From NCBI GenBank assembly GCA_019925095.2, contig CM034403.1, forward strand, positions 8,313,690 to 8,377,689: 64,000 bases of DNA. Reading direction: 5' to 3'. The DNA comes from Dendrolimus kikuchii (taxonomy: Eukaryota > Arthropoda > Insecta > Lepidoptera > Lasiocampidae). This document shows positions 22,845-34,038 of the stretch, in pieces. Position 1 is the first letter of the stretch. Every line of letters begins with the position of its first letter. The notes below the pieces were generated by a model, which was not told where the DNA came from, made no database searches, and saw only the letters and a program-made list of their open reading frames with translations. Made by a program: the position numbers and the translations under genes.

Positions 22845-23000
22845 CATCTCAGCCAGGTCCCAAGGTCCAAGAAATGATGGCTTTATGTTATGGAGGATAA
22901 CATGTATAGCAATGCTGTCAGGAAATGGGGGTGCCGAAAACCGAACGAAGTGGAAAAAAGAAAATAGTAAAGCGGAGCCCGACTCCGAAACAGATGACAC
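22845..23000 (+). repeat. Element C, second copy
   Basis: CCAGGTCCCAAGGTCCAAGA...GGAAATGGGGGTGCCGAAAAC...CGAAGTGG...AAAGCGGAGCCCGACTCC parallels 9612-9790. A GCAGGA element begins a few bases after its end. Confidence 0.55.
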
Positions 23001-23003
23001 GAT

Positions 23004-23297
23004 ATCTGTGCAGGAACGGAGAAAGAATACAATTTCCTGCGGCCGGGCGGCCTGTCGTAAACCCACAGCCAGGTGGTAGAGTAGTTGCCTTTCTGGATGG
23101 CTACCACACCTGATCTAGAGTATGCCTTCATAACAACCTTGAGTTGTGTTCCGGCATTAGTGGCCAGGTTTCAATCCCCCTTAAGAGAGTAGCAGCGCAT
23201 TTGTAACGCCTTTGGTGTTGCAAATGTCCATAGGTGATGGTAACCGCTTTCCATCAGATGGGCCGTCTGTCTGTCTAGTAAACCCATGCAATAAAAA
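23004..23297 (+). mobile_element. GCAGGA element with internal deletion
   Basis: From ATCTGTGCAGGAACGG to CCATGCAATAAAAAA. It lacks the AGAGGCGACAAAACA block after CCTGTCGTA, so it is about 20 bp short. Confidence 0.9.
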
Positions 23298-23348
23298 ACG
23301 AACATCACCGAGATGTAACGCCGCTAAGACGTTGTATCTCGTAGTTTT

Positions 23349-23660
23349 ATCCGTGCAGGAACGGAGAAAGAATACAATTTCCTGCGGCCGGGCGGCCTGT
23401 CGTAAGAGGCGACTTAACAACCCACAGCCAGGTGGTAGGGCATTTGCCCGACTGGATGGCTACCACCCCTGTTCTAAAGTATGTCGCCATAACAACCTGG
23501 AGTTGTGTTCCGGCATTAGTGATCAGGTTCCAGTTTCCCTTAAGAGAGCAGTAGCGCATTTGTAGCACCTTTGGTGTTGCAAATGTCCATAGGCGATGGT
23601 AACCGCTTTCCATCAAGTGGGCCGTCTACCTGTCTGCTGATCTCCTGCAATAAAAAAAAA
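23349..23660 (+). mobile_element. GCAGGA element, full length
   Basis: Complete copy only ~50 bp downstream of the previous one and in the same orientation. The antisense strand holds an 89-codon ATG-started frame nearly the same as that of the copies at 10688 and 24058. Confidence 0.92.
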
Positions 23661-23723
23661 TAAAAAAAGTTATTTTAACAAAAATAGAAACCCACTAACG
23701 TCGTATCCAGGCATTCAACAACC

Positions 23724-23760
23724 ATATATATATATATTTATATATATATATATATATATG
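23724..23760. repeat. (TA)n microsatellite
   Basis: Almost pure alternating T/A with a single TTTA interruption. Confidence 0.85.
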
Positions 23761-23974
23761 TACAATAATCTTTCTACGAAACTTTAATGTTTTAAAATTT
23801 GCCAAAAAGCCGTACATATTCTATTTGCAGCTACCCAAAAGTTTAGATACCTAATATAATAAAAAAAGTATTTATCCTACGACTATTGTTCATTTTCAGT
23901 TACCATTAAATACACATACTTTAAAAAGACTGCAGAATTAAAAATTTACTCTTGAAGTTGCCTTCAATAATTAA

Positions 23975-24600
23975 CTAACTCCGTACTTCAGCGACCCAAA
24001 GTGAGTCTTGAACTCCGAAACAAGAGCACACCACTTTCCTTTGTCCTGCGCAGTGTCTTTTTTATTAATGCAGGAGATCAGCAGACAGGCAGACGGCCCG
24101 CTTGATGGAAAGCGGTTACCATTGCCTGTGGACATTTGCAACACCAAAGGTGCTACAAATGCGTTGCTGCTCTCTTAAGGGAGACTGGAACCTGATCACT
24201 AATGCCAGAACACAACTCAAGGTTGTTATGGCGACATGCTTTAGACCAGGGGTGGTAGTCATCCAGACGGGCAAATGCCCTACCACCTGGCTGTGGGTTG
24301 TTTTGTCGCCTCTTACGACAGGCCGCGTGGCCGCAGGAAATTGTATTCTTTCTCCGTTCCTACACGGATAAATCTTCTAAGTTGTTTTGTCAGTTGTGGG
24401 CTTGTAGTGCGGTCAGGTCAGCTTCCACTCTATCCTTCCAGCGATACTTGGGTCGCCGACCGACTGGTCGCCCCAAGTATGCTTTCTTCACTCACCGATC
24501 CTCCTCCATCTGTTCTACATGACGGAGCCAGGAGTCGGTGAGATTTTATCTCCCCAATTATGTTGGGCTCGGCCATGAGGTCTTCTATTTCGGAGTTGGT
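23975..24600 (-). mobile_element. LINE-W pol C-terminus, interrupted
   Basis: Minus-strand translation of the right part (24371-24600) gives HVEQMEEDR, a stop, then KKAYLGRPVGRRPKYRWKDR and VEADLTALQ. The left part (23975-24057) continues with the QDTVQD-like and AKTHFG-like blocks seen intact at 47200-47408. The gap is a complete GCAGGA element. A C-terminal fossil of a LINE reverse transcriptase, with stops. Confidence 0.75.
24058..24370 (-). mobile_element. GCAGGA element inside LINE-W
   Basis: Full-length copy with both tips (TTATTAATGCAGGAGATC and TTCCTACACGGATAAA). Flanking LINE-W halves realign at 24057/24371; TCTT on both sides is a possible short target duplication. An 89-codon frame is open on the plus strand (24102-24371). 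Confidence 0.92.
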
Positions 24601-25344
24601 TCAGAAATTACTAAATAAAAATTACTAATTTAGCTCTTTGGATACTGATATTTATATATTATGAATAAGTTTTTTAAACATTATTTCCTTAAGTTTTTAA
24701 ATATTATTATGAACTTTGTATGAAAAAGCTTATGTTAAGATAACCGCCATCTATGTTTGTTGAGGGGAACTTGAGAGCTTTTTGTAAGCTCGTTGATCTT
24801 TCATGAAATTACGTTATGAAAACGGATGGCGCTGTAAGCTTTTTTGTGAGTAACTGTTATTATTAAGGTCCCGTGGTCATTTTATTAAAAACGCAAACCT
24901 TATGAAATACTCATGTCCGTTTCTCATTTGTCCTTGTCACAATTTTTTTTCGAAAATAACCGAATCTACATAGTAACAACAGAAAAGTGATCAATTTCGC
25001 GCTTCAAAGTTATGTAGTGGAATTGCAAAAAAATTAAGATATAGTTTTAAAATTGTATATTTTTTTTAAGTCATGTAGTGTATTTGTTATTCAGATCTTG
25101 AAAAAATATAATGATGTTTCTTAAAAACTTTTAATTAATCAATTGTTGGCGAGATATTAGCACCCAAAGTTAATGACAATTATGGTAACTACGAGTTTCT
25201 AACTTTTAAACTATGAAGTGCATAACTCTGAACAAATCGAGGTGATAGAGCTTTAAAAATATTTCTTTCAACGAGAATAGTTTTAAAACCCAAACAATAT
25301 CTGTGGAGTAGTAAACCACGAAAATTACCTTATATACGCTTATT
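24601..25344. other. AT-rich intergenic stretch
   Basis: No gene supported; no classified repeat. Confidence 0.3.
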
Positions 25345-25478
25345 CTTTTTTCTTTCACCTTACCGTAGTGATTTGGAACCGATACAATGTATTTTCCTTT
25401 CATACTTCTCTATTCTGGCATACATCCGCTATTACACTACAAATCATTATGTTATCCTTCTCGGGAGCGATACGACTT
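25345..25478 (-). mobile_element. LINE-X pol C-terminus, decayed
   Basis: In antisense it keeps the order of 8598-8742 (CTTTCACCTTACCG..., CCTTTCATACTTCTCTATTC, CTGGCATACATCC, ATCATTATGTTATCC) with many changes. Confidence 0.5.
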
Positions 25479-25984
25479 GGAATGTAAACTAAAGTTAGAA
25501 ATTACATTTAGAAACATGCCAGAGCTGATGACGAAACACAAAGTAGATTATTTTATTGAATACTGTATAGCAATAATTAGAAAAGTTATAAAAATAAATA
25601 AAAATAGATAGATAAGTTTGCATTATTAATAGATAATTAGTATATAAGACATAATGTAAAAACAAAACAGATAAAAAACTAAAAAATAAATAAAAAGCAT
25701 AGTAATAAATAGAATAGACTAGTATATAAGGCAGAAAATGTATAAAAAAATAGTAAAACAAAAAAAATGAAATAGTTATAAGGACCTACTGTAAAGTTTC
25801 TTGAAATAAAGTAAAACAAAAAGAGAAGTAAAAAGAAAAGAAACGATAAAATAGTAACGCATAAAAAAGCAAATACGCAAAAGATAAAAGAAAACGTATA
25901 TAAAAAAACGAATAAAAGATTTGTAGAAAAAAAGAAAACAAGATAAAAAGGCCGGACAAGTCTTGTTCGTGTGGCGGAGGAGAG
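25479..25984. other. A-rich low-complexity stretch
   Basis: Extremely A-rich on the plus strand (repeated AAAATAAATAAAAA). Frames on the minus strand rich in Phe and Tyr are compositional artefacts. Confidence 0.5.
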
Positions 25985-26345
25985 ATTATAATTATGTTAT
26001 CCTTCACACATCTCTCTATCTACTCATCTTTTTTTGGTCTACCTTTACGCTTGTATCTATCGATGTTCTAGTTTCAAATACTTTTTGTCACGTCACTTTC
26101 ATCCTCCCTCAATACGTGCCCAATGCCTATAGCGTCTTAGTCCTTCTTCTCAATTTTTCAGTCACGGGTGGAACTTTCCAAGATCACCTTATTATCGTGC
26201 TCATTTCTTACCTTATTCATTATTGTACCACCACACGTTCCTCTCAAATCAACATTCTCATCTCAGTAGAGGGAAACAGTTTTTGTTCCACGACTTTAGG
26301 GGCTTGTAGACTCTTAATATCCTGTGTAATTGTGATGTACTTATT
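25985..26345 (-). mobile_element. LINE-X pol internal fragment
   Basis: Antisense phrases ATGTTATCCTTCACACATCT, TTTTTTGGTCTACCTTTACG, TATCGATGTTCTAGTTTC and CAATACGTGCCCAATGCC match what I know of the RTE/CR1-like region just before the LINE-X tail. The plus-strand 130-codon frame is a shadow of it. Confidence 0.5.
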
Positions 26346-26910
26346 ACCCGTGTAGTATTGGCCAAATAACTCTCTAATTAGTATTTTTAATTAGGTCATT
26401 AATATGAATGGAAACAAGTTGTTTTATGATATGCAATAACTTACGATATATATACAATTTGATTACAGCATATATTTTCATAACAGTTCATATTAAGATT
26501 AAACGTTTGCTTATCTGAAATGTTTATATCCCTCGTTGTGGAGTATCAAAGCTGGCCCTCCACGCTCCATATTTACTCACGTGCCGGGCATTAAGGTGGC
26601 CGGAACTATAAATTTTATTATCACAAAAACTGCTCTCGCCAAGGAAGAGTCGTTGGTGGGCCGCGGTCGTGGTGTCGGGTTCGCTTCCCGGTTCGGCCAC
26701 TCGACGTGTGCCCCCATTTGTTTTATGCGTTTTTACTACATCGTACAGGGATTAACATACTTTTTTGTTAAGTAATTGCTTGCAAGTTAACTTCCTGGTT
26801 TGGTATTAAGTTGATAGTTTTCTAAACTATTGTTTTATGTAGTTTATTTAGTAAGAATTGTGTAGTTGTAGTGTTTTTTTTCTATTTCCAAAATCTAATA
26901 TTTAAAAATA
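26346..26910. other. Intergenic with a tRNA-like patch
   Basis: At 26660-26705, GGGCCGCGGTCGTGGTGTCG then GGGTTCGCTTCCCGG looks like a tRNA-type B box and may be a decayed SINE head. No other feature. Confidence 0.25.
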
Positions 26911-27190
26911 AGGAACAGAGAAAATATACAAATTAATGCTGCTAGGTGGCCTGTCATAAGAGGTAACAAAACAACCCATAGCCAGATGATAGGACACTTG
27001 TCCGTCTAGATGGCCACCACCCATAGTCCTGAATATCCTGCCATAAAAGGGATATTAGTGACCAGGTTCCAATCCCCCCTACGAGGCCGACGGCGGCAGC
27101 ACCTCTGGTGTTGCAAATGTCTATAGACGACGTTAACCATTTTCCATCATGTGGTCAAACTGTGAGCTGTTCTCCATGAATAAAAATAAA
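26911..27190 (+). mobile_element. GCAGGA element, old copy
   Basis: Recognisable order (AGGAACAGAGAAAATATAC, GGCCTGTCATAAGAGG, CCAGGTTCCAATC, TGTTGCAAATGTCTATAG) with heavy divergence and a 5' tip missing a few bases. Confidence 0.75.
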
Positions 27191-28439
27191 TCTAAACAAA
27201 TCCATGCTTTATGAAAATTTCACTTTACCTCACATCGTAAAATTAGGTACCTACTCCTTGTTCCTCTTTGATCTCCATATTTATTCATTACCTATATTAT
27301 TATGAGGTAGGCAGTAGCGGTCTGATCACCTAAAAATGTAATTAGCCGTTTTATAAGCTTTTTATAGATCTCTAAAGAAACTCCCATTCAAATTTATATA
27401 TTGTAAAGGATTTTACGAAAATCTACAAATATTTATAGGCTCTGATGAAAGTGACAGAAAGGTGAGACAATGATCAAATGAAAATCTAAACGAACGTAAA
27501 AAGTACAATCAATTATACTGAAAAAAATCTTACTATCCTACTACTAATATATAGTTAATTGCTTGTTTCAGTGGAATTTTAAAATAGATATTAAACTAAT
27601 CAATATAACTGAAGTCGAAATAGCCTTTTAAAATTACTTTTACATATTTCCAGCAAATGACTTAATACAAAAATTACTCTTATGTAGTTCTGCCCTACTA
27701 ATTGCACTTAAAGAAATCAACTTTAGGGTTTTCCACTTGTTTACAGAAATGGTATCTATCCCAAGGCGTTAATCTAAAAAGTTATATAACATGAATCTGT
27801 TGTTTAGATATTTAAAATATATTTACCGCGTTTTTCTCGACACCGTCATTTTGCAAATACTGCGTTTGCTATAAGGAAGGCAGAGTTATCCTACATGTTG
27901 TAGATGTAGAAATGTCTGCAGATTCCTCAGAGTTTCAGCTTTTAAACTCCGCGATGTTACTGGCCCATGGAAATGGTATTATTGTCTTGTTACCGGAATT
28001 TATGTTTACTTTGGCAAATAGGGTGACATACACTTCGTATTGAACTAGTTAGTCGAAATTTTAATCATAGCTTAGATTTGGATGACAATGCAAGAAAATT
28101 ATAAATACGTAATAGAGTAAACATTAATTACCTCATAAATCTTTTTAAATGAACCCTGTACATTTACAACACTAATCCAAAGTGTCATTTGTCTCAACCT
28201 GTTATATCACGGTACTAGAAGGTTAACGGACCCCGAAATACGGACAGGATCATTTCATATTTTCGCTGGTCCATCTCTCATGTGCCGCTCAATTATTCAC
28301 CTGGGACCTGCAGCTAGGGTTGGCATACTATTCCAACTATTTAAGATGTTTCAATTATTGTTATCTTTTTGTTTTTATTCTTACGTATAATTATAAATTA
28401 TTTTTATCAAATCTGTAAATCGTCAGATTAGTTAAGAAT
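27191..28439. other. AT-rich intergenic stretch
   Basis: No gene. The phrase at 27305-27360 (GAGGTAGGCAGTAGCGG...CTGATCACC) is a likely second copy of element K. Confidence 0.3.
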
Positions 28440-28578
28440 TTCCTTTAAGTTAGGTTGCCCCGAAGAGATTGATGTTAGCAATAAGGCCGCCTATTGTTTT
28501 GCTAAGAAGTATTGTAAATATGCATTTTTTGTAATGTTTATTTTGGTGTATAATAGTGTTATCTATCTATGTAAACTT
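28440..28578 (+). mobile_element. LINE-Z 3' end
   Basis: GCCCCGAAGAGATTGATG...GCAATAAGGCCGCC...TGTTTATTTTGGTGTATAATAGTG then TTATCTATCTATG. Uninterrupted version of the 2675 copy. Confidence 0.6.
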
Positions 28579-28782
28579 TTTCTCTATTCGTATGTTCTTC
28601 AAAATCTCTCATAGTGAGAAAATCGGCACCTGATGTCATTTTTAATTTCTATATGTCAATAAAAAATCATTAACTGTCCATTTAAGTTGTTTAGATGGGA
28701 TTGTATAATTTCAAAATTTAGCATTTTGAAAAAGTAATGCCAGGAATAACATGTATGTTGTTGTAGAAATACTTAGATATTA

Positions 28783-29135
28783 TCTATACTAATATTATAA
28801 AGAGAAAAGATTTGTATTTTTGTATGTTCGTAACGAATAAACTCAAAAACTACTGGTCCGATTTCATCATCCAAATGCTACATTCTCCCTGATTAATATA
28901 GGGTTTATAAAAATTAGAGACCCCTACTAAAACTTTAATAATGTAACCCATCAATCTAAACAAAATACATGGGCGCTGGAATCGGGTTCTACGATTTTGA
29001 TAAAAAAATTTCATCAATGTATGTTTGAGTGGGTCCCGGGATGGTTTAGATTCACAATTAGACCCGGTAGGTACCGCTGGAAACGGGTTCCTGATTTTTA
29101 TTTTTTTGGGCGGGACAACGTCTGCTGAGTCCGCG
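28783..29135 (+). mobile_element. Helitron-2 copy
   Basis: Begins A|TCTATACTAATATTATAAA. Body landmarks ACTACTGGTCCGATTTC, GACCCCTACTAAAACTTTAA and GGGCGGGACAACGTCTGC match 15019-15282. The final CTAG is lost. Confidence 0.65.
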
Positions 29136-29249
29136 TTTTATACATTTTGGAAGAAAGGTGCTTGACGTATTCTTATGTTCACTATTTGTACTTTCTAAAT
29201 AACACAGCAACAACAACTAATTTTTATTTATATAATTTATATCTTTTGA

Positions 29250-29330
29250 AGAATAAGCCTGAATGGCGCTCTGTCGTTCGTGCCTACCCCGCAAGGGAAC
29301 TGGCGTGAAGTTATGTATGTATGTATATCT
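29250..29330 (+). mobile_element. LINE-Y 3' end
   Basis: AATGGCGCTCTGTCGTTCGT, GCCTACCCCGCAAGGGAAC, TGGCGTGAAG then TTATGTATGTATGTAT. The encoded tail reads RAYPARELA before the stop. Other copies are at 45303, 50710 and 53656. Confidence 0.65.
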
Positions 29331-30320
29331 TTTGAACTCTACACGTTCCAATTTAAACATACATGAATATGTAATGTCTCTATGTCACTACAATATTTTT
29401 AACGGTACACAAAATTTAATATATCAAAAAGGTAGCTGGTAGAAATGAAGTCAAACGTTACCCTCGCTGCTATTGTCTTTGAGTAATATATTATTATTTA
29501 ATATGATCTTAAACTTAAACCGCGCCAGCCCTAGCCCCGCGCAGCTCTCACCGGCACCCGGTCAAAAGTAATGACCGGTGAACGCGAAATTACACGTGTT
29601 ACAATGATGATTCTGTTTACCCACACTCCGCTCTGGAGTAATTTCAACCGGTTGCTGTTTGAAGAGCTGTTAGGTTTTTGGTTGTAATCGTTTTATTTAA
29701 TGACCCGAACTGGGCTTGTTTTGCTGCATTGTTTACATGAGGGTTATCGTCCATCGTCTATTTTCATTGCTAAATAAATATTCTTTTGTGTAGCTTTTTA
29801 TTTTACTCACATAAATATTGCTATGTCTCGGTATCTGTGGTTCCTATGATGACATTATGCAAAAGCTAGTTCCTCTCTCCAATCCTGCGAATTCTATTTT
29901 TTAAAAGACCTAGGTATATTTGAGAAGGATGTTAACTTATTCTTACTATCTAAAGTTATCTTCTTATCTTCTGACGTTACTTACTATGTTAAAAATAGTA
30001 AGTACACAGAAGTGTTACCTACATATAAGACTATTCAATAGTGGTGGTGTACAAAGGCGAGCTTAACCCTAAAAGAGTTTTCTTCCAGCGTATGTTTACG
30101 TCTAGCGTGGGGAAAAACAAGAAGTTGGGTTGTGCGAAGTTGTTTGTATAAGTATGTATAATTTGTTTTATGTTTATTTATTTTTATTTAATGTATAGGC
30201 TGATATTTTACCTAAAATATAAAGGTCAATGGGGCTACAGGACTTTTGATGACCATTAACACATAAATTTTCGACATTTAAATTTGGTAAGATATATTAT
30301 TGATAAATTATTTATATACC
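29331..30320. other. Intergenic with a GC-richer patch
   Basis: 29515-29650 is GC-rich and contains the complementary pair CACCGGCACCCGGTC...GACCGGTG. No gene is evident. Confidence 0.3.
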
Positions 30321-30419
30321 TTTTTTATCGCTGGAGTACAGCAGCCATACTGACGGCCCAACTGTGATGGAAAGTGGTTACCGTCTCCTATAAACTTTTG
30401 CAACATTAAATATGCTACC
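30321..30419 (-). mobile_element. GCAGGA element, 3' fragment
   Basis: TTTTTTATCGCTGGAGTACA, then ACGGCCCAACTGTGATGG, GTGGTTACCGTC. Only the terminal ~95 bp remain. Confidence 0.65.
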
Positions 30420-30913
30420 AAAATTACGTTCATAAGTACAAAAATTCACATTTATTATAAAAAAGTTCCAAAACATCTAATATAGACAAAACACTCAAAT
30501 GTCTTATTATCGTAACAAATATAAAATGAAGTTTTTTATAGGAATTTCGATTTCCTTACACATCGACCACTCTTTTTCTCGGACGCGGTAGCACCACATT
30601 AGCCAAAAGCAACAAGACAAAAAATGAAATACTTCCACCACATGTCCCGTGACCATATCCGACTGGGATTTATCTAACACACGTCCACATTTGTCACCAA
30701 TGTTTATTTTAGAACTAATGGCAAAAAATCGGTGCCAAGCAGTCTGGGGCAGTGTAATTTGATGCGGACCATAAGTCGACCGTTTAAAGGTACCGGGTTA
30801 CGTATTAATAATATACTTTTTTACATCTTTATTTAGAAAGGGCTTTGTCGCTTAGCAGCTATCACCACGCAAAGTACCCAAATCCTAAATAACATTTCAA
30901 ATATAATCTCTAA
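30420..30913. other. Intergenic stretch
   Basis: Nothing recognised apart from a weak GCTTAGCAGCTATC phrase near 30853 that may be a LINE-Z trace. Confidence 0.25.
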
Positions 30914-31144
30914 TTAATTTAAACTAAAAATAGAATCATACAATTTGCAAAACATCTTAGCATCTCTCGATAACGGATATACCAAGAAGCTATTGCATTC
31001 TCCTACGATAGATAAATCTCGCTCTCCAAGTAGCTCTTTTCGTAGGTCTTCGTTCCGAGCACATTCCATCAGAACATGTTGGACATCTTTAGTTATATTG
31101 CACGTTACACATTTAGGGAAGTTAACATTCTTAAAATAATACAC
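30914..31144 (-). pseudogene. LINE ORF2 C-terminal zinc-knuckle fragment
   Basis: The minus-strand frame of 76 codons has PKCVTCNITKDVQHVLMECA, that is C-x2-C-x7-H-x4-C, followed by R-x3-LL. This arrangement is characteristic of the C-terminus of Jockey/R1-type LINE reverse transcriptases. No reverse transcriptase catalytic motif is present nearby, so it is a 5'-truncated dead copy. Confidence 0.6.
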
Positions 31145-31254
31145 TGATATTAAAACTGATGGATTCTGATATTATTGGAGTGCCTTAGAAATAAAGGCGT
31201 TATATTCATAAAATAAAAATTGAGACTATGTTATGTATATATGATTATGTTTTA

Positions 31255-31625
31255 ACTCAGATGCTGGGGCTTCATCATTCAGCGTAGCCACATTAGAGTA
31301 TATACATACATTATCTGTCAGTATTTAACATAAATAACGCATTATATCCATCGCCGTCTGCGTGAAACTGCCTATATTGTATTGTGTACATTCGTACAGT
31401 TAAAATAGAATGTAATTAAATATATTTAATTACATAAAAGTAATAGTTTTCTAACACTGGCAACTTCTCTATAACAAAAAAGTAAAAAGTGACAGATACG
31501 TTACATCACTACAATCGGGCCCGGCATGCGATTGCACAACTACAAGTGGGTGAATTTTTGCCGGTTTTTTATACAATAAAACATTCTGTAACATTATCCC
31601 AGATGGAGTCGCACCAAGGTGAAAT
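31255..31625 (-). repeat. Element F, first copy
   Basis: On the minus strand it starts CCTTGGTGCGACTCCATCTG and reaches ATATACTCTAATGTGGCTAC. The same two phrases occur in the same order at 46915-47080 on the plus strand. Middle parts differ in length. A perfect AT palindrome (31411-31434) lies inside. Confidence 0.45.
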
Positions 31626-31908
31626 AAAAGTATAGACGGATGCTACGTGAACAAAAGTTTTTTTAAACCTATGTAGTAGGTATACACGTTTGCGTCTGTG
31701 TGGGTTATAGTAATGTATCCACTGGAAACTATTCCACCTTTATCTGTACTAATTCCATTTTTTAATACAAGTTCTCATAAAGCACTGCGGCAACGTCGGC
31801 TTCCTATTCTAAAATCGGGTTCCTTTAGCCGACTTCACTCTGGGAGCTTGATTCTCGTTCTATCTATTTTGTTGGTCTGAGTGTGTGAATATTTTTATAT
31901 TTCTTAAG
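31626..31908. other. Intergenic stretch
   Basis: A 60-codon plus-strand frame at 31698-31880 has no motif. The text TCGGGTTCCTTTAGCCGAC suggests an unknown repeat. Confidence 0.25.
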
Positions 31909-31972
31909 AACAGCAGATAACCTGACGGCCCACCTGATAGAATGTGGTTACCATCACCTATAGACATTTCAA
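31909..31972 (-). mobile_element. GCAGGA element, short 3' fragment
   Basis: ACAGCAGATAACCTGACGGC, CCACCTGATAGAATGTGG and CACCTATAGACATTTC only. Confidence 0.5.
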
Positions 31973-34038
31973 ACCTTGTTTGAATCAAAATTTTTTTTTT
32001 GTGAAACATTTGTAGATTTATTGTTAAGATTCGTACGTATAACACAGATTTGTCGAAACAAATTCTGTCAATGTCAAAAAATATGCTAGCGAGATAGCGA
32101 CCTCCATTTAGGTAGTGCCTTAATATATAAGTGTATGTTTGTCTATCAATATACCAAAACAGTCTGTAATTTAGCAGCCTTGTCTTAATCACGCACATCG
32201 ACAAAGGCATATCTCCATCTCAACGTGTATAGACGTTCATAATATTTGACGTATGCGCGTAATGAAATGGAGTGTGTATTTATTAAGTTAATTAAGCCGT
32301 TCTTGAGGCCCGGGGCTTGGGGTCGCGACTGAGTTTACGCCAGATTGATACTATGTATGCTAAGGAAAAGATTTTATAATTGATAACGAAGACACAATGA
32401 AACGTCTCACTGCTTTGCACCTTCTGCGTATTTTTAGGGTTCTGTTGCAATTATTGCTAAAATGGAATTGTTATGAAAACATCATGTCCGTTCTTTATAT
32501 GCCAGGGGCATTTTTCTGACTGTACCAGGTACAATCAATATGGGTGATACGTGATATGTAGATGTATCCTGTTATACAAAAAGGGAGTGAAATTTTGAAG
32601 GAAACTAAAATAGGGGCGATACTGATACATGTACCTGAGATTTATTGATCTGATTTAACAATAAAAAAATGTCGCATATTTAGACGGACCTTTACAACGA
32701 GATATTAGTAGAAAAAAATTACTACATATAATGTCACATACACTAACAAAAATAAACAATAAGCGTGTATGGAGTCTCAAATTTTTATAGAAATTAAGTA
32801 GTAAAAAGGGTACGGAACTCGAGTCCGTATTAATAATAATAAAAAAAGAAAACGACATATTAGTTTCCAAAATCATAACAATTCCTCCAAAACCTTTGAA
32901 CTATGGTGGGGTACTGATAAAAGTTAAAAAAAAAATGAAAATATTTTATTTATTTCTTAAGAAACACATGCACAAGTTGTAGTCAGTTGCCAGTTGCAGT
33001 TGTCACTCGGAATCTTCTCTTAAGCAAATTATACTGGTATCATAAATTCCCGATCTTCCATACCTTAAATATTTGTTAAGGTTGAGGTTGTACAGATTCA
33101 TCATTTTTAAGAGACGGATTGTTTTCGATTTACTGTTTATTGTGATTCAGTATCCAAATAACGACAAGTCTTTATCACCTCTACGGAACGCTTCATTGCG
33201 CGTATATTTCCATACACTTGTCTGATTTTTATTCTATAATCTTGCTAACTTTCGAAACATTTGCTAGCGAGACTTATTTCGATTTTAGAATGTGTTTTCA
33301 CAACCCTTTACGCCCCTATAACAAATGATTTAATACAAATCCCGCTCTCTAATATTCTTAGAACTTTATCAAAGCCTACATGAGGGTATTAATTTTAAAC
33401 ATTCAAAATAATAATTAGACATTATTAGGGAAGCGTCTCATATTTAACTTTTGAAGAATCGACTGCGTACGTTGTCTAATGAAGCAGAGGGGCAACAATA
33501 CATTACGTGTAAAATATTATCTTTGCTGTACATACCTACTTACGTTCCTTAATGCAAGAGCTCAAAAGCGGATTTAATGAATAATTAAGCAAATATCTGG
33601 TTTGACTGGTCAAAAATATGTTCTAATGAATACAATAAAAAACAAAAATAGAATTTAAGTAGGTGTGATACCACGTACCTAGTTATTTTTTTAATAGCTT
33701 TTTATAACTTTTTTAATTGTGAAACTAGCAAACAGTTATCGTCGCCATAGACGATTGCAACACCAGGAGTGAAGCCAACACATTGCTTGCATTGATGGAT
33801 GTGACGGGAGGGGATGAGATACGAGAGATCAGACTAGAGGAACAAAATAGAGGGGATAGGATAGGGGATGGGGTAGTGGGTCATAGGAACTTTCACTCAT
33901 TATACAAAATACGATTAGCTCATGGCTAATTATTTTACCCCGATATTCTGTGAGAGCGTGGTAACACATTGATCAAGTCGGCCGTAAGAGCTCTAAACAA
34001 AATAATGATTCCAACAGGGCTCCACTGAGTCAAAAACA
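31973..34038. other. AT-rich intergenic stretch
   Basis: About 2 kb without a supported gene. A GGGTTCTGTTGCAATTATTG patch at 32440-32560 resembles the GGTTCCGT-type repeat. A tiny GCAGGA trace (GTCGCCATAGACGATTGCAA) is at about 33741-33775, and a G-rich purine stretch at 33800-33880. Confidence 0.3.

Noticed and set aside
25495..26007. Minus-strand frames rich in Phe, Tyr and Ile
   Set aside because: Produced by an A-rich low-complexity stretch; no protein signal.
31411..31434. Perfect 24-bp AT palindrome
   Set aside because: Only A/T apart from one G and one C at the ends, so chance formation in AT-rich DNA is plausible.
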